Positions 17,591 to 27,949 of a stretch of 64,000 nt of DNA are shown piece by piece. The notes under the pieces are model-generated. The model saw only the letters and a program-made list of their open reading frames with translations. It searched no databases and had not been told where the DNA came from. Each line of letters begins with the position of its first letter. Positions within the stretch are counted from its first letter, which is position 1. The position numbers were made by a program, and so were the translations under genes. Source of the stretch: Henriciella sp. (lineage in GTDB: Bacteria > Pseudomonadota > Alphaproteobacteria > Caulobacterales > Hyphomonadaceae); the NCBI GenBank assembly GCA_017642885.1, contig JAEPOM010000008.1, forward strand, positions 1 to 64,000. The letters run 5' to 3'.

Positions 17591-17800
17591 GTGTCGGCTC
17601 TTTAATATTTATCTAGAAACCCGCTCTCCGTCGGGCTCGGAAACTATAAAAGCATCGAATCGAGCAAGAATTCAACCTTAAGGGGGCAATAAAACCCAGA
17701 TTTAAATCCTATTGGTCGCATAGTATTCAGAACCGAAAAAGACTCCTTGCAGGGCGCGGCGTGTCGCCGTACATGATCGATCAGAATTAGGAATTGCGAC

Positions 17801-19108
17801 ATGCCAGACACCAGCCATCCCGCACGTTTCGATACTGCGACTTTCTTTTCTCAATCCCTTCAAGAGAGAGATCAGGACGTATTCGCCGCGATTGCAAAAG
17901 AGCAAACGCGCCAGCAGCACCAGATCGAACTCATTGCCTCCGAGAATATCGCCTCGCAGGCTGTTCTCGACGCACAAGGCACCGTGCTGACCAATAAGTA
18001 TGCCGAAGGCTATCCTGGCCGGCGCTACTATGGTGGCTGTGAATATGTCGACATTGTCGAGGACATCGCACGTGATCGCGCCAAGCAAATGTTTGAGTGC
18101 GGGTTCGCGAACGTCCAACCAAATTCGGGTTCGCAGGCCAATCAGGCGGTCTTCCAGGCGTTGATTCAACCCGGCGACACGATCTTGGGAATGAGTCTGG
18201 ACGCTGGCGGGCATCTGACCCATGGCGCACGGCCGAACCAATCAGGTAAGTGGTTCAACGCGATCCAGTACGGCGTGCGCGAAGATGATCATCTGATCGA
18301 TTTCGAGCAAGTCGAAACGCTTGCGAAAGAGCACAAACCGAAGCTGATCATCGCGGGCGGTTCGGCCTATCCGCGTCAAATTGATTTTGCGCGGTTCCGG
18401 GCCATTGCAGATGAAGTCGGCGCAATCTTCATGGTTGATATGGCGCACTTTGCTGGTCTGGTGGCCGGCAGTGCGCACCCTAACCCGCTCGATCATTGCC
18501 ATGTTGCCACGACGACTACGCATAAAACTCTACGTGGACCTCGCGGGGGCATGGTGCTGACCAATGATGCCGACATCTCCAAGAAAGTGAACTCAGCCGT
18601 CTTTCCCGGGATCCAAGGTGGTCCTCTGATGCACGTCATTGCTGGGAAGGCTGTGGCATTTGGTGAGGCACTCACGCCGGAGTTCAAGCAGTATGCTGCA
18701 GATGTGGTCGAGAACGCGAAAGCGATGGCGGCGGCGGCGAAAGAGTCGGGAATGGATCTCGTCTCGGGCGGCACAGACACGCATGTGGCGCTGATTGACC
18801 TGCGCCCGAAAGGTGTAACGGGTCGCGATGCCGAACAGGCGTTGGAGCGGGCCTACATCACCTGCAATAAGAACGGCGTTCCGTTCGATCCAGAGAAACC
18901 AATGGTCACGAGCGGAATTCGTGTTGGCTCTCCGGCAGGGACGACTCGAGGCTTTGGCGTTGAAGAGTTCACTCAGATCGGAAAATGGATCGGCGAAGTG
19001 GTCGACGCGGTCGCCACGGGTGACAGTTCAGCGACTGAAACGAAAGTTCGCGCAGAAGTTGAAAAGATGACGGCTAAGTTCCCGATTTATAACGGGCTGG
19101 GGGCCTAA
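17801..19108 (+). CDS. glyA: Serine hydroxymethyltransferase
   Basis: 435 residues with [21 protein letters not shown], the folate/PLP contacts, and [11 protein letters not shown] holding the PLP lysine. It interconverts serine and glycine with tetrahydrofolate, supplying one-carbon units and, with hemA close by, glycine. The 210-base leader shows no riboswitch that I recognise. The nrdR TTG start follows the stop by four bases, so the downstream nrdR-rib genes may be partly read from the glyA promoter. Confidence 0.98.
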   Translation: MPDTSHPARFDTATFFSQSLQERDQDVFAAIAKEQTRQQHQIELIASENIASQAVLDAQGTVLTNKYAEGYPGRRYYGGCEYVDIVEDIARDRAKQMFECGFANVQPNSGSQANQAVFQALIQPGDTILGMSLDAGGHLTHGARPNQSGKWFNAIQYGVREDDHLIDFEQVETLAKEHKPKLIIAGGSAYPRQIDFARFRAIADEVGAIFMVDMAHFAGLVAGSAHPNPLDHCHVATTTTHKTLRGPRGGMVLTNDADISKKVNSAVFPGIQGGPLMHVIAGKAVAFGEALTPEFKQYAADVVENAKAMAAAAKESGMDLVSGGTDTHVALIDLRPKGVTGRDAEQALERAYITCNKNGVPFDPEKPMVTSGIRVGSPAGTTRGFGVEEFTQIGKWIGEVVDAVATGDSSATETKVRAEVEKMTAKFPIYNGLGA

Positions 19109-19112
19109 CCGA

Positions 19113-19571
19113 TTGCGTTGCCCTTTCTGCGGTTCTGAGAATACAGCGGTCAAGGATAGCCGCCCCGCAGAAGACAATACCGCTGTGCGCCGTCGACGTG
19201 GCTGCGACAGCTGCGGAGCGAGGTTCACCACGTTCGAGCGCGTTCAGCTGCGTGAAATCATGGTCGTTAAGCGCGATGGAAAACGGGTACCGTTCATGCG
19301 CGAAAAGCTCGCCCGAGTGATCGCCATTGCCTTGCGCAAACGCCCGGTCTCGACGGAGCAAATTGATCAGATCGTCTCCGGAATTGCTAGAAAGCTCGAG
19401 AGCAGCGGAGAGATTGAAGTTGCGTCCCAGGACATCGGCGAGCTGGCCATGGAAAGCCTCCGGGTTGTCGATCCGGTCGGATATGTACGCTATGCCAGCG
19501 TGTATCGCGACTTCGACGCGCCATCCGATTTTGCGGCCTTTATCAAACAATCCGAGTTGGATGAGGACTAG
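19113..19571 (+). CDS. nrdR: Transcriptional repressor NrdR
   Basis: 152 residues. The zinc ribbon CPFC...CDSC is complete and is followed by the ATP-cone. The TTG at 19113 is taken as start because NrdR proteins begin MRCP, which this codon reproduces exactly, and GGGG lies just upstream. NrdR represses ribonucleotide reductase genes in response to dATP/ATP. First gene of nrdR-rib-nusB-thiL, a common alphaproteobacterial arrangement. Confidence 0.95.
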   Translation: MRCPFCGSENTAVKDSRPAEDNTAVRRRRGCDSCGARFTTFERVQLREIMVVKRDGKRVPFMREKLARVIAIALRKRPVSTEQIDQIVSGIARKLESSGEIEVASQDIGELAMESLRVVDPVGYVRYASVYRDFDAPSDFAAFIKQSELDED

Positions 19572-19577
19572 CCGATA

Positions 19578-20237
19578 ATGTCCCGCCCACAGGTTACGCT
19601 GAAAATTGCCACCAGCATGGATGGACGGATCGCGCTCGCAAATGGCGTCAGCCAATGGATCACGAATAGCGAAAGCCGCGCGCGGGTGCACCGCATGCGC
19701 GCTGACCATGACGCAGTTTTGGTAGGTGTTGGAACCGTCCTAGCCGATGATCCATTGTTGACGGCGCGAACCGTTCCTCCGCCAGAGCGGCAGCCCGTTC
19801 GGATTGTTGCCGACAGCCGACTGCGAACACCGGCGCATGCTCGGCTTTTGACGTCTCAAGGTTTGGGGCAGGTTATTTTGGCCAGCGCGGAGTCTCCATC
19901 AGGCTATCCGGAACGTGCAGCTCAAGACGGTCCAGAAATCTGGGTCGTGCCAGGCGAAGACGGCAAAGTCTCGCCGCAGCGACTGTTGGATCGATGTGCG
20001 GTCGAAGGAATTTCGCGGATATTTCTCGAGGGAGGCGGAAAGCTCGCCGCGAGTTTCATCAAGTTGGGCCTCGTCGACACGATCCACTGGTTTCGGGCGC
20101 CAATTCTGATCGGCGGGGATGGCTTGCCTGCCGTCGGGGCGCTCGGCCTATCGGACATGCCAGATGCGCCGCGTTGGCGCACTGCCGCCACGGAACGGAT
20201 TGGGGATGACACCCTGGAGACTTATGTTAGCGCCTAA
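19578..20237 (+). CDS. ribD: RibD C-terminal reductase domain only
   Basis: 219 residues covering only the 5-amino-6-(5-phosphoribosylamino)uracil reductase half of RibD: VTLKIATSMDGRIA at the very start, GVGTVLADDPLLT, and FLEGGGKLAASF near the end. The N-terminal zinc deaminase (HAE and PCxxxxxxxxC motifs) of normal RibD, about 140 residues, is absent; the frame starts right after nrdR with no room for it. The deaminase must be encoded elsewhere if riboflavin is made here. Confidence 0.85.
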   Translation: MSRPQVTLKIATSMDGRIALANGVSQWITNSESRARVHRMRADHDAVLVGVGTVLADDPLLTARTVPPPERQPVRIVADSRLRTPAHARLLTSQGLGQVILASAESPSGYPERAAQDGPEIWVVPGEDGKVSPQRLLDRCAVEGISRIFLEGGGKLAASFIKLGLVDTIHWFRAPILIGGDGLPAVGALGLSDMPDAPRWRTAATERIGDDTLETYVSA

Positions 20238-20255
20238 GCTCGACAGGAGGGCTCT

Positions 20256-20900
20256 ATGTTTACAGGTCTGGTGACCGATGTCGGCACGATTCGGAAAGCG
20301 GAAGATCGTAATGGATTGCGCCGTTTTGAAGTTGGATGTTCCTATCCCGTCGAGAGTATCGAGATGGGCGCGTCGATCATGCACGCAGGAGTGTGCCTGA
20401 CCGTTGTGGATTTTGGCGCGGATGGGGATGGCAGCTGGTTCGCTGTCGAAGCGGTGCCTGAAACCTTGTCTCTGACAATCCTGGGAGGATGGGAGGCAGG
20501 AAGTGCCGTCAATCTGGAACAGAGCCTGAAGCTCGGACAAGAGCTTGGCGGCCACTTTGTTTTCGGACATGTGGACGGCGTTGGTGAAGTCATTTCCGTC
20601 GAGCCAGAGGGCCAGAGCTACCGGATTACCATTCGCCCGCCGGCCGACATCGCCAGATACTTTGCAAAAAAGGGGTCGGCAGCCATAAATGGCGTTTCGT
20701 TGACCGTCGCTGATGCGCTTCCGAATGGAGACTTTCAGGTTGCCATCATTCCACACACTTGGGACGTAACCACGCTTAGAGAATTACAGCCGGGGTCCCG
20801 GGTTAATCTTGAGATCGATATGCTGGCGCGCTACGTGGCTCGCATGATTGGCGTCGATGCGCCGACCCCGCATGACGCTGAAGGAGCCAAAGATGGCTGA
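20256..20900 (+). CDS. ribE: Riboflavin synthase, alpha subunit
   Basis: 214 residues in two repeated beta-barrel halves: MFTGLVTDVGTI at the start with GVCLTVV in the first half, and the second repeat with GHVDGVGEV and INGVSLTV. It dismutates two 6,7-dimethyl-8-ribityllumazine molecules to riboflavin. AGGAG lies before the ATG. The 3' end overlaps the ribBA-type gene by eight bases. Confidence 0.95.
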   Translation: MFTGLVTDVGTIRKAEDRNGLRRFEVGCSYPVESIEMGASIMHAGVCLTVVDFGADGDGSWFAVEAVPETLSLTILGGWEAGSAVNLEQSLKLGQELGGHFVFGHVDGVGEVISVEPEGQSYRITIRPPADIARYFAKKGSAAINGVSLTVADALPNGDFQVAIIPHTWDVTTLRELQPGSRVNLEIDMLARYVARMIGVDAPTPHDAEGAKDG

Positions 20901-22023
20901 AGACTTTTCTGCAGCAATTTCTAGCATTGATGAGATCATCGAGGACGCCCGAAACGGCAAGATGTACATCCTTGTCGATGCGGAGGATCGCGAGAATGAA
21001 GGCGATCTTATCATTCCAGCGAACTTCGCGACGCCAGAAGCCATCAACTTCATGGCTAAGTTCGGCCGAGGGCTGATCTGTCTGGCAATGACCGGAGAAC
21101 GCGGACGGGCTCTCAACCTGGATATGATGGCGCGCGAAAACCGGGAAAGTATGGGAACCGCGTTCACGGTCTCGATTGAGGCTGCTGAAGGCGTCACCAC
21201 CGGCATCTCCGCGCACGATCGTAGCCATACGGTGCAAGTCGCGATTGATCCGATGTGCGATGCCGCTGATATTGTTTCGCCAGGCCACGTGTTCCCGCTG
21301 ATCGCCAAGGATGGCGGCAGCTTGGTCCGGGCCGGACACACAGAAGCCGCGGTGGATATCTCGCGCATGGCGGGCCTCTATCCCGCCGGCGTGATCTGCG
21401 AGATCATGAATGATGATGGTTCCATGGCGCGTCTGCCGGAGCTGGTTTCATTTGCGCAGCTTCATGGATTGAAGATAGGTACAATCGCCGATCTGATTGA
21501 GTATCGCCGAAAGCACGATCGGTATCTTGAGCGCCGCGTCGAAGCACCGCTTGAGAGCGCTTATGGCAACGGATTCAAAACGGTCATCTTCCGCAACGCT
21601 CTCGATGGAAGCGAACACATCGCGATTGTCCATGGTGGGATTGAGCCGGACAGCACGACGATGGTTCGAGTACACCGCACCGACGTGCTTGCCGATATCC
21701 TTGGCGAAAAAGGACCACGCGAAGGGCTGGTCGAGCGGGCGATGAAGATTATCGCAGACGCCGATGAGCCAGGCGTTGTTGTTTTCGTCAACACGATGCG
21801 CCCGAATGCTCTGGCTGAACGTCTCGGCATGAAAACCTCGGAGCCAAGCGACACCCATGCGCCTTTGCGTGAATACGGGGTTGGTGCTCAGATTCTGCGC
21901 GAGCTTGGTGTGCGCAAAATGATTTATCTCTCAGATACCGAACCGACGCGAGTGGCCGGACTGGATGGCTATGGGCTGTCGATCGAAGGCTGGCGTCCCC
22001 TCTCTGACAAGGAACCGAATTAA
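20893..22023 (+). CDS. ribBA: RibBA-type fusion: active DHBP synthase with degenerate GTP cyclohydrolase II domain
   Basis: 376 residues from ATG 20893, which has AAGGAG upstream; the longer frame from 20848 is not used. Residues 1-205 are a complete 3,4-dihydroxy-2-butanone-4-phosphate synthase ([38 protein letters not shown]). The C-terminal half has the GCHII outline, but the segment that should carry the three zinc Cys (HSxCxTGD...CDC) reads [13 protein letters not shown] with none. This matches the RibBX type known from other proteobacteria, so a separate ribA is expected. It overlaps ribH by TAATG. Confidence 0.88.
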   Translation: MAEDFSAAISSIDEIIEDARNGKMYILVDAEDRENEGDLIIPANFATPEAINFMAKFGRGLICLAMTGERGRALNLDMMARENRESMGTAFTVSIEAAEGVTTGISAHDRSHTVQVAIDPMCDAADIVSPGHVFPLIAKDGGSLVRAGHTEAAVDISRMAGLYPAGVICEIMNDDGSMARLPELVSFAQLHGLKIGTIADLIEYRRKHDRYLERRVEAPLESAYGNGFKTVIFRNALDGSEHIAIVHGGIEPDSTTMVRVHRTDVLADILGEKGPREGLVERAMKIIADADEPGVVVFVNTMRPNALAERLGMKTSEPSDTHAPLREYGVGAQILRELGVRKMIYLSDTEPTRVAGLDGYGLSIEGWRPLSDKEPN

Positions 22024-22460
22024 TGGCACGTCATCGCATTTTGATTGTGAACTCTCCGTACTACGCGCACATCTCCGACGAGCTCGAGCAAGGCGCGCGC
22101 GAAGCTTTGGACGCATCCGACGATGAGTGCGAGGTAGAGACCATCATGGTTCCCGGCGCATTTGAGGTTCCGGGTGCCATCGCGATGGCCGCCGATAGTG
22201 CTAAATATGACGGCTATATCGCTCTGGGCTGCGTGATCCGTGGAGAGACAACCCACTATGACTATGTATGCGGTGAGAGCGCGCGCGGATTGATGTTTCT
22301 GTCTACCGATCGCCGGCTTGCGATCGGTTACGGCATCGTCACCGTTGAGAATGAAGCTCAGGCGCTAGCACGCGCCGAGCGGACCCAGAAGAATAAAGGC
22401 AAGGATGCCGCAATCGCTTGCCTTGAGATGCTGAAACTTCGCAAGAAGTTCGTTCGGTAG
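22023..22460 (+). CDS. ribH: 6,7-dimethyl-8-ribityllumazine synthase
   Basis: 145 residues with [24 protein letters not shown] (catalytic His) and [13 protein letters not shown], all standard for lumazine synthase. It condenses the RibB product with the pyrimidine intermediate. Start and upstream stop overlap (TAATG), implying translational coupling with ribBA. The C-terminal [14 protein letters not shown] helix is normal. Confidence 0.96.
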   Translation: MARHRILIVNSPYYAHISDELEQGAREALDASDDECEVETIMVPGAFEVPGAIAMAADSAKYDGYIALGCVIRGETTHYDYVCGESARGLMFLSTDRRLAIGYGIVTVENEAQALARAERTQKNKGKDAAIACLEMLKLRKKFVR

Positions 22461-22537
22461 ACACAAGCGCAACTAATCGCAGTGTCCCTGCACAAAAGGG
22501 CATGGCTTTTTCGGACCACCGATGGCAAGGACGCGCG

Positions 22538-23014
22538 ATGAGCGATCAGAAACTCCCATTTGAGGTCATTCGCGCCCGGCGTGCCGGTGCGCGGCTTGCG
22601 GCTGTGCAAGCCTTGTATCAAATGGAACAGACCGGCCAGAGCGGGAAAGCGGCAATCCGCGACCTTATGGATGACCGTCTCGGTCTCGGCCCAGATGAAG
22701 CTCCTGTTGAAGAGGCCGATCCGGACCTCTTCAAATCAATCGTTAATGCCACGATCGAGCACCAGAGCGTGGTCGACAAGGCAATTCTCGCGCGCCTGTC
22801 CAAAGGTTGGAAATTGTCGCGTCTCGATTCGACGACGCGGTCCATATTGCGCGCCGCGACTGCGGAACTGGTCGCGCATCAAGAACTTTCCCGGCGCATA
22901 CTGCTGGATGAATATGTCTCACTCGCCCACGATTTCTTCGACAAGACTGAAGCGAATTTCGTCAACGCCGTTCTCGACAATGTCTCAAAAGACTTGCGAC
23001 CCGAAGAGGCTTAG
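22538..23014 (+). CDS. nusB: Transcription antitermination factor NusB
   Basis: 158 residues from ATG 22538, with AAGGA just upstream; the frame opens earlier at 22502 without a site. All-helical NusB fold with AVQALYQMEQ, the LSRLDSTTRSILRAATAEL region, and the C-terminal ILLDEYVSLAHDFFDKTEANFVNAVLD signature, which is nearly invariant. NusB with NusE loads onto boxA RNA for rRNA antitermination. It follows ribH in the usual order. Confidence 0.95.
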   Translation: MSDQKLPFEVIRARRAGARLAAVQALYQMEQTGQSGKAAIRDLMDDRLGLGPDEAPVEEADPDLFKSIVNATIEHQSVVDKAILARLSKGWKLSRLDSTTRSILRAATAELVAHQELSRRILLDEYVSLAHDFFDKTEANFVNAVLDNVSKDLRPEEA

Positions 23015-23039
23015 GTCTTAGTCTCTGGTGGAGACAGTG

Positions 23040-23936
23040 ATGGACGAAACTGCCTGGATCAGACGCTATATCGCGCCCCTCGTGACCGCTGTGGGGGCAG
23101 ACGAATTACGCGACGACGTCGCGCTGTTGACCGCGCTTGGACCAACCATCGCAACCATGGACACTCTGGTCGAGGGTGTGCACTTCCTGCCGGCGGACCC
23201 GATATCCACAGTGGGCCAGAAGCTCGTCCGTGTGAACGTTTCCGACATCCACGCCAAAGCAGCTGAGCCTGTAGAGGCGCTTTTGTCCATCGCTTGGCCG
23301 CGAGGACGATCCGAGCAGGCGTTCAGCGAGCTTTTGTCAGGGATTGCGAAAGATCTCGATGAATTTTCGGTGTCCCTCATTGGAGGCGATCTGGTTCAGC
23401 ATTCAGGCCCGCTGACGTTGACCCTCGCCATAACCGGGCGGTGCATCGGAAAATCACCAATCCGTCGAAGCGGCGGACGGATTGGCGACGTCTTGTACGT
23501 CAACGGGGAGATTGGTTGGGGACAATTGGGTTTGCAGGCGGCGCGGGTAGGCGGGGATGAGCAGATCGCAGAGCGCTATAGAATCCCGCGGATCAGCCCA
23601 TCTTTTTCCGCCCGGACGGTCGCAGACGTTGCTTCGGCGAGTATGGACGTCTCGGACGGCCTCTTGATCGACGCTTTGCGCCTCGCGGAAGCATCCAAAT
23701 GTGGTGCGCGGATTGATTTGGACCGAGTGCCTCTCGCCGCGCCATCGGAAGAGTTGGCGACCATTCTGGCGCAATGTACGGGTGGAGATGACTACCGAAT
23801 CCTCATCAGTGCTCGACCAAATCTAGAGATTCCGGGCTTCTGGGCGATTGGAGAGCTGACCGAATCACATGGTCTCTCAATCCGACATCGCGGGCAGCAA
23901 GTTAACCCTCCATCAACCCTTGGGTTTGAGCATTAG
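23040..23936 (+). CDS. thiL: Thiamine-monophosphate kinase
   Basis: 298 residues from ATG 23040, preceded by GGTGGAG. Fold landmarks: DDVALLT, TMDTLVEGVHFLP, NVSDIHAKAA, GGDLVQ, MDVSDGLLID, and the late GGDDYRILISA with Asp for substrate binding. It phosphorylates thiamine phosphate to the active diphosphate in the cytoplasm. Last gene of the nrdR-rib-nusB-thiL operon. The C-terminus is a little shorter than in E. coli. Confidence 0.93.
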   Translation: MDETAWIRRYIAPLVTAVGADELRDDVALLTALGPTIATMDTLVEGVHFLPADPISTVGQKLVRVNVSDIHAKAAEPVEALLSIAWPRGRSEQAFSELLSGIAKDLDEFSVSLIGGDLVQHSGPLTLTLAITGRCIGKSPIRRSGGRIGDVLYVNGEIGWGQLGLQAARVGGDEQIAERYRIPRISPSFSARTVADVASASMDVSDGLLIDALRLAEASKCGARIDLDRVPLAAPSEELATILAQCTGGDDYRILISARPNLEIPGFWAIGELTESHGLSIRHRGQQVNPPSTLGFEH

Positions 23937-24074
23937 GCAGAATTGTAGAGTTACGACTCGCGCCTAGCGCGATTATCCTTGCGAATGCGCTATGGCTGTA
24001 GCAGTCATGGTCTCACAAACACACAAGGCAGGGCTGAGAGAGATCTGTCTGATATAACAGGGAGGAAGGGCTAA

Positions 24075-26225
24075 ATGACCCTCTGGTTTTGGATAGCCTT
24101 AGTCGCGGCTGTGCTCGCGATTGGCTTTGGATGGCTGCAGAGCCAATCCATTATGAAAGCGGATGCGGGTAATGACCGCATGAAAGAGATCGCAGCAGCG
24201 ATCCAGGAAGGCGCGAACGCCTATCTCAGTCGTCAGTACCGTACGATTGCGATCGTGGGTGTTGGCGTGGTTGTGATCTTGGCGGTTTTGTTCCGTAATT
24301 GGGAAGTGCCACTGGGTTTTGTGATTGGCGCGGTGCTGTCGGGCGCAGCTGGCTTCATCGGCATGAAAGTGTCCGTGCAGGCCAATGTTCGCACAACTCA
24401 AGCGGCCAGCGTTTCATTGCAAGACGGCCTGTCTATGGCGTTCAAGTCGGGCGCTGTGACTGGTCTGCTCGTGGTTGGTCTCGCACTGCTAGGTGTCGCG
24501 GCTTATTACGGTCTGTTGGTCGGCGTAGTTGGCTATGAAGAAGGCAGCCGTAAGGTCGTCGATGGTCTTGTGGCTCTTGGTTTTGGCGCTTCATTGATCT
24601 CCATTTTTGCGCGTCTTGGCGGCGGTATCTTCACTAAAGGTGCTGACGTTGGAGGCGATATGGTTGGTAAAGTGGAAGCTGGTATCCCAGAGGACGACCC
24701 GCGTAACGCTGCAACCATCGCAGACAATGTGGGCGACAATGTCGGCGATTGTGCCGGTATGGCCGCCGACTTGTTCGAAACCTATGCTGTGACAATTGTT
24801 GCGACCATGGTTTTGAGCGCGATCTACTTCGCTGGAACAAGCTACCTCGGCGCGATCCTGCTCTTCCCACTAGCGATTTGCGCAGTGTGTATCATCGCAT
24901 CGGTCATCGGCACGTTTTTCGTGAAGCTCGGTAAAGGGTCCACCAATATTATGGGCGCCCTTTATAAAGGGCTCATCGTGACGGGCCTTCTGACTGTGGT
25001 TGGTCTCGGTGTCGCTGTGAACTATGCGCTGCCGACCGGCTTTGGTGAGCTTCCTGGTGCCGCAGCCGCGCTCGGTTTGACCGGAGCAGTCACCGGCATG
25101 GATCTATTCCTATGCGGTGTCGCTGGTCTGGTTGTCACGGCGCTGATCGTGGTGGTTACGGAATATTATACCGGCGTCGATTATCGCCCGGTGAAGTCAG
25201 TGGCTGAAGCTTCCACTTCTGGCCACGGTACGAACGTGATCCAGGGCCTGGCCGTCTCGCTTGAGTCAACCGCGCTCCCAGCGATCACGATCATGGCAGG
25301 CATCATCCTGACCTTCAATCTGGCTGGCTTGTTCGGTATTGCGATCGCAACGACCACCATGTTGGCGCTCGCTGGTATGATTGTCGCCCTCGACGCGTTT
25401 GGTCCTGTGACCGACAATGCCGGCGGGATCGCTGAAATGGCTGAGCTGCCAAGCTCTGTTCGTGACACGACGGACGCTCTCGACGCTGTCGGGAACACGA
25501 CGAAAGCCGTGACTAAGGGTTACGCTATCGGATCTGCGGGCCTCGGTGCGCTGGTGCTGTTTGCGGCATATAATGAGGACCTCAAATACTTCGCTGTGAA
25601 CGCAGCGGAGAGTTCGATCCTGCATGGCGTAACGGTCGATTTCTCGATCGCTAACCCATACGTGGTGGTCGGTCTGCTGTTCGGTGGTCTGCTACCATTC
25701 CTCTTCGGCGGCATGTCGATGATGGCAGTTGGCCGTGCCGCGCAAGCGGTGGTTGAAGAAGTCCGGTCCCAGTTCAAGAATGATCCAGGCATCATGGCTG
25801 GTACGTCCAAGCCGAATTACGGCAAGGCCGTGGATATTCTAACCTCGGCAGCGATCAAGGAAATGATTGTTCCGTCACTGTTGCCAGTTCTGTCACCGGT
25901 GGTGCTATTCCTGCTGATCTGGTGGATTGCAGGTGTTCCTGCAGCACTTGCTGCAGTTGGCGCAATGCTCCTCGGTGTCATCGTGACTGGCCTTTTCGTG
26001 GCCATCTCAATGACCTCAGGCGGCGGAGCCTGGGACAATGCCAAGAAGTATATCGAAGACGGTAATCATGGCGGTAAGGGCTCCGAAGCCCACAAAGCCG
26101 CTGTGACCGGCGATACTGTCGGTGATCCTTACAAGGATACAGCAGGCCCTGCCGTGAACCCGATGATCAAGATCACTAATATCGTGGCGCTCTTGATGCT
26201 CGCTGTTCTGGCCGGTGGTCACTAG
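24075..26225 (+). CDS. hppA: K+-independent proton-pumping inorganic pyrophosphatase
   Basis: 716 residues with about 15-16 membrane helices. The PPi site is intact ([23 protein letters not shown], then [21 protein letters not shown]). GNTTKA at residues 473-478 has Lys where K+-dependent forms have Ala, the accepted marker of K+-independent H+ pumps. The enzyme couples PPi hydrolysis to proton export across the inner membrane. GGGAGGAAGGG lies before the start and a strong terminator follows. Confidence 0.97.
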   Translation: MTLWFWIALVAAVLAIGFGWLQSQSIMKADAGNDRMKEIAAAIQEGANAYLSRQYRTIAIVGVGVVVILAVLFRNWEVPLGFVIGAVLSGAAGFIGMKVSVQANVRTTQAASVSLQDGLSMAFKSGAVTGLLVVGLALLGVAAYYGLLVGVVGYEEGSRKVVDGLVALGFGASLISIFARLGGGIFTKGADVGGDMVGKVEAGIPEDDPRNAATIADNVGDNVGDCAGMAADLFETYAVTIVATMVLSAIYFAGTSYLGAILLFPLAICAVCIIASVIGTFFVKLGKGSTNIMGALYKGLIVTGLLTVVGLGVAVNYALPTGFGELPGAAAALGLTGAVTGMDLFLCGVAGLVVTALIVVVTEYYTGVDYRPVKSVAEASTSGHGTNVIQGLAVSLESTALPAITIMAGIILTFNLAGLFGIAIATTTMLALAGMIVALDAFGPVTDNAGGIAEMAELPSSVRDTTDALDAVGNTTKAVTKGYAIGSAGLGALVLFAAYNEDLKYFAVNAAESSILHGVTVDFSIANPYVVVGLLFGGLLPFLFGGMSMMAVGRAAQAVVEEVRSQFKNDPGIMAGTSKPNYGKAVDILTSAAIKEMIVPSLLPVLSPVVLFLLIWWIAGVPAALAAVGAMLLGVIVTGLFVAISMTSGGGAWDNAKKYIEDGNHGGKGSEAHKAAVTGDTVGDPYKDTAGPAVNPMIKITNIVALLMLAVLAGGH

Positions 26226-26249
26226 ATCCGACTGAGACTTAAATAGTTA

Positions 26250-26278
26250 AAACCCGCGTTTTCGGACGCGGGTTTTTT
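26250..26278 (+). terminator. Rho-independent terminator after hppA
   Basis: A perfect 10-bp stem (26250-26259 with 26266-26275) and a six-base loop, followed by TTTTTT. It starts 25 bases past the hppA stop. Confidence 0.95.
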
Positions 26279-26350
26279 CATGGCCAATCGTTAACGATGA
26301 TTGGTCTGGAATTTGCTGTGTATTCGGGGGCTAGCAATAGATGAACCCGA

Positions 26351-27379
26351 ATGGTGTTAACGAGTCTAACAAATTTTGCGCATTCTGAGCAAACAAATGG
26401 TCGTTATGTTCTGACGCCGTTTGTTTGGGTGTTTGCGCTTATGTTCTCGCTTGGCCAGTGGGCGACACTCGATTCCACACCGTCCTTTGGCATGGTGGCA
26501 ATCGCGCCGGATAAGGTTCCAGACGACCTCGTCACAGTAGACCCAGCAGACGAGGTCGCACCGCTTGATGCGACGAGTGATAGCGTAAATATCGTCCCGG
26601 TTCGCCCAGCACCCTCGCCGCAGCCGCGACCCATCCGGCGCGGATCGTTTTTCGCGGACTTGCGCAAGCCGCTCGATTTCAATCAGTGGCGGGTCTCCAC
26701 CCATAAGAACGACAAACAGAGTGATTATTACGGCGGCCCGTGGCAGATCGAGAACATCGTTCAAGAGCCCGATCGGTTGATCCTGAAAGTGATTGCGGGC
26801 AAGGACGGGCAGCGTCCGAGTATGGCGGAGATGCAGACCCGCCAGAAATATCACTATGGCCGCTACGAAGTTATCATGCGCCCCTCGGCGGAAAGCGGTG
26901 TGGTCTCAACTTTCTTCACCTATACCGGCCCTTGGGCTGGTGATCCGAAGGATGAAATCGATATCGAATTTGTCGGTAAGCGACCGGAAACGGTGGAGTA
27001 CAATTACTGGAAAAACGCCCGAAAAGGGGCCTATAGCCGCGAGCCCCTCGACTTCGACATTTCATCGGGATTGAACTTGTACGCGTTCGAATGGCACCCC
27101 GACGAGATCATCTGGTTCGTGAACGGTGAAGAGCACTACCGATCACCACGGGATGCTTCGCGTATTCCATCCCATGCCGGCAATATATTCATCAGCGCAT
27201 GGACCGGGGTCGAGGGGATGTACGCCTGGACCGGACCAGCGCGGTTCGAAGAGAGCGCACAGGCCGAATACGCGTGCGTGTCTTTCACCCCATTCGACGG
27301 GGATTCTTATTCATGCTCAGATTTGTGGGCTCAAGATCCGCAGTTTCAAAGCGATAATCTGAACATATCCAGCGACTAA
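26351..27379 (+). CDS. Glycoside hydrolase family 16 protein with N-terminal membrane anchor
   Basis: 342 residues. A hydrophobic segment at about 23-42 acts as uncleaved anchor or signal; a Pro- and acid-rich linker follows to about residue 100. The catalytic domain shows the GH16 pattern ExDxE as DEIDIEFVG, with WKN and YAFEWHPDEIIWFVNG typical of beta-glucanases. Members cut beta-1,3/1,4-glucans or similar polysaccharides. The C-terminus has two Cys that may pair. Start uncertain. The stop overlaps that of bamE (27376-27379). Confidence 0.82.
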   Translation: MVLTSLTNFAHSEQTNGRYVLTPFVWVFALMFSLGQWATLDSTPSFGMVAIAPDKVPDDLVTVDPADEVAPLDATSDSVNIVPVRPAPSPQPRPIRRGSFFADLRKPLDFNQWRVSTHKNDKQSDYYGGPWQIENIVQEPDRLILKVIAGKDGQRPSMAEMQTRQKYHYGRYEVIMRPSAESGVVSTFFTYTGPWAGDPKDEIDIEFVGKRPETVEYNYWKNARKGAYSREPLDFDISSGLNLYAFEWHPDEIIWFVNGEEHYRSPRDASRIPSHAGNIFISAWTGVEGMYAWTGPARFEESAQAEYACVSFTPFDGDSYSCSDLWAQDPQFQSDNLNISSD

Positions 27380-27852
27380 CGGCGTCCGGTTGGGTTGCCT
27401 GGCGTGCGTTCATCTGTCTGGGGCAGAGCGACCGCACCGACGGTACCGAAGATCTGCTCAAGTAGGCCTAGCTCGCGGCCACGCGTCGGGGTCTCTCGAG
27501 AAGCGTAACGAATGACCGAGCCATCTGATTCGTCATAAGTCAGGAGCTCTTCGACGACATCGTCTTCACCAAACCGGATGGCTGTGATCGAGCGCGCTTT
27601 TGTCCGCGGCGTCAGGAATGCAATCCGCTCTCTCTGGGTGGTGATGTAAAACCAGGTGTTCTCATCGAAAACGCTTTCCGTTGAGGCCGACCCAAGCTGC
27701 GCCAGGACGCTGGCTCGCGAATCCTCTCCAACTTTGATATCCCGCGGCAGAATCTCGTCGGCGGTATACCCGTGATAGTCCTCGATCGGGCTAATGCAGG
27801 CCGTTGTGAGGCTTGCGAGTGCTAAGGATGCGAGAATGACACGTCGCGCCAT
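27376..27852 (-). CDS. bamE: Outer membrane protein assembly factor BamE
   Basis: 158 residues from ATG 27852, with AGGAG eight bases upstream; the longer frame to 27966 is discarded. A lipoprotein signal ends in LTTAC. The SmpA/OmlA fold is visible: hGYT..., VGEDSRASVLAQLGSAS, and NTWFYITTQRERIAF. BamE is a lipoprotein of the BAM complex that inserts beta-barrel proteins. It is divergent from the bc1 chaperone gene across about 97 bases, the usual alphaproteobacterial neighbour. Confidence 0.9.
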   Translation of the reverse strand: MARRVILASLALASLTTACISPIEDYHGYTADEILPRDIKVGEDSRASVLAQLGSASTESVFDENTWFYITTQRERIAFLTPRTKARSITAIRFGEDDVVEELLTYDESDGSVIRYASRETPTRGRELGLLEQIFGTVGAVALPQTDERTPGNPTGRR

Positions 27853-27949
27853 GGGGGAACTCCTGATAACTGAGCTGGAGATAAGGCCGAAAAGCTGTAA
27901 ATGGCAAGCGTCAGGAAACACCAGAGACGGGACGAAAATAGGGCGGTTC

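Noticed and set aside
24031-24062. CTGAGA segment upstream of hppA, resembling part of a TPP riboswitch
   Set aside because: The other conserved riboswitch elements are missing and hppA is not a thiamine gene.
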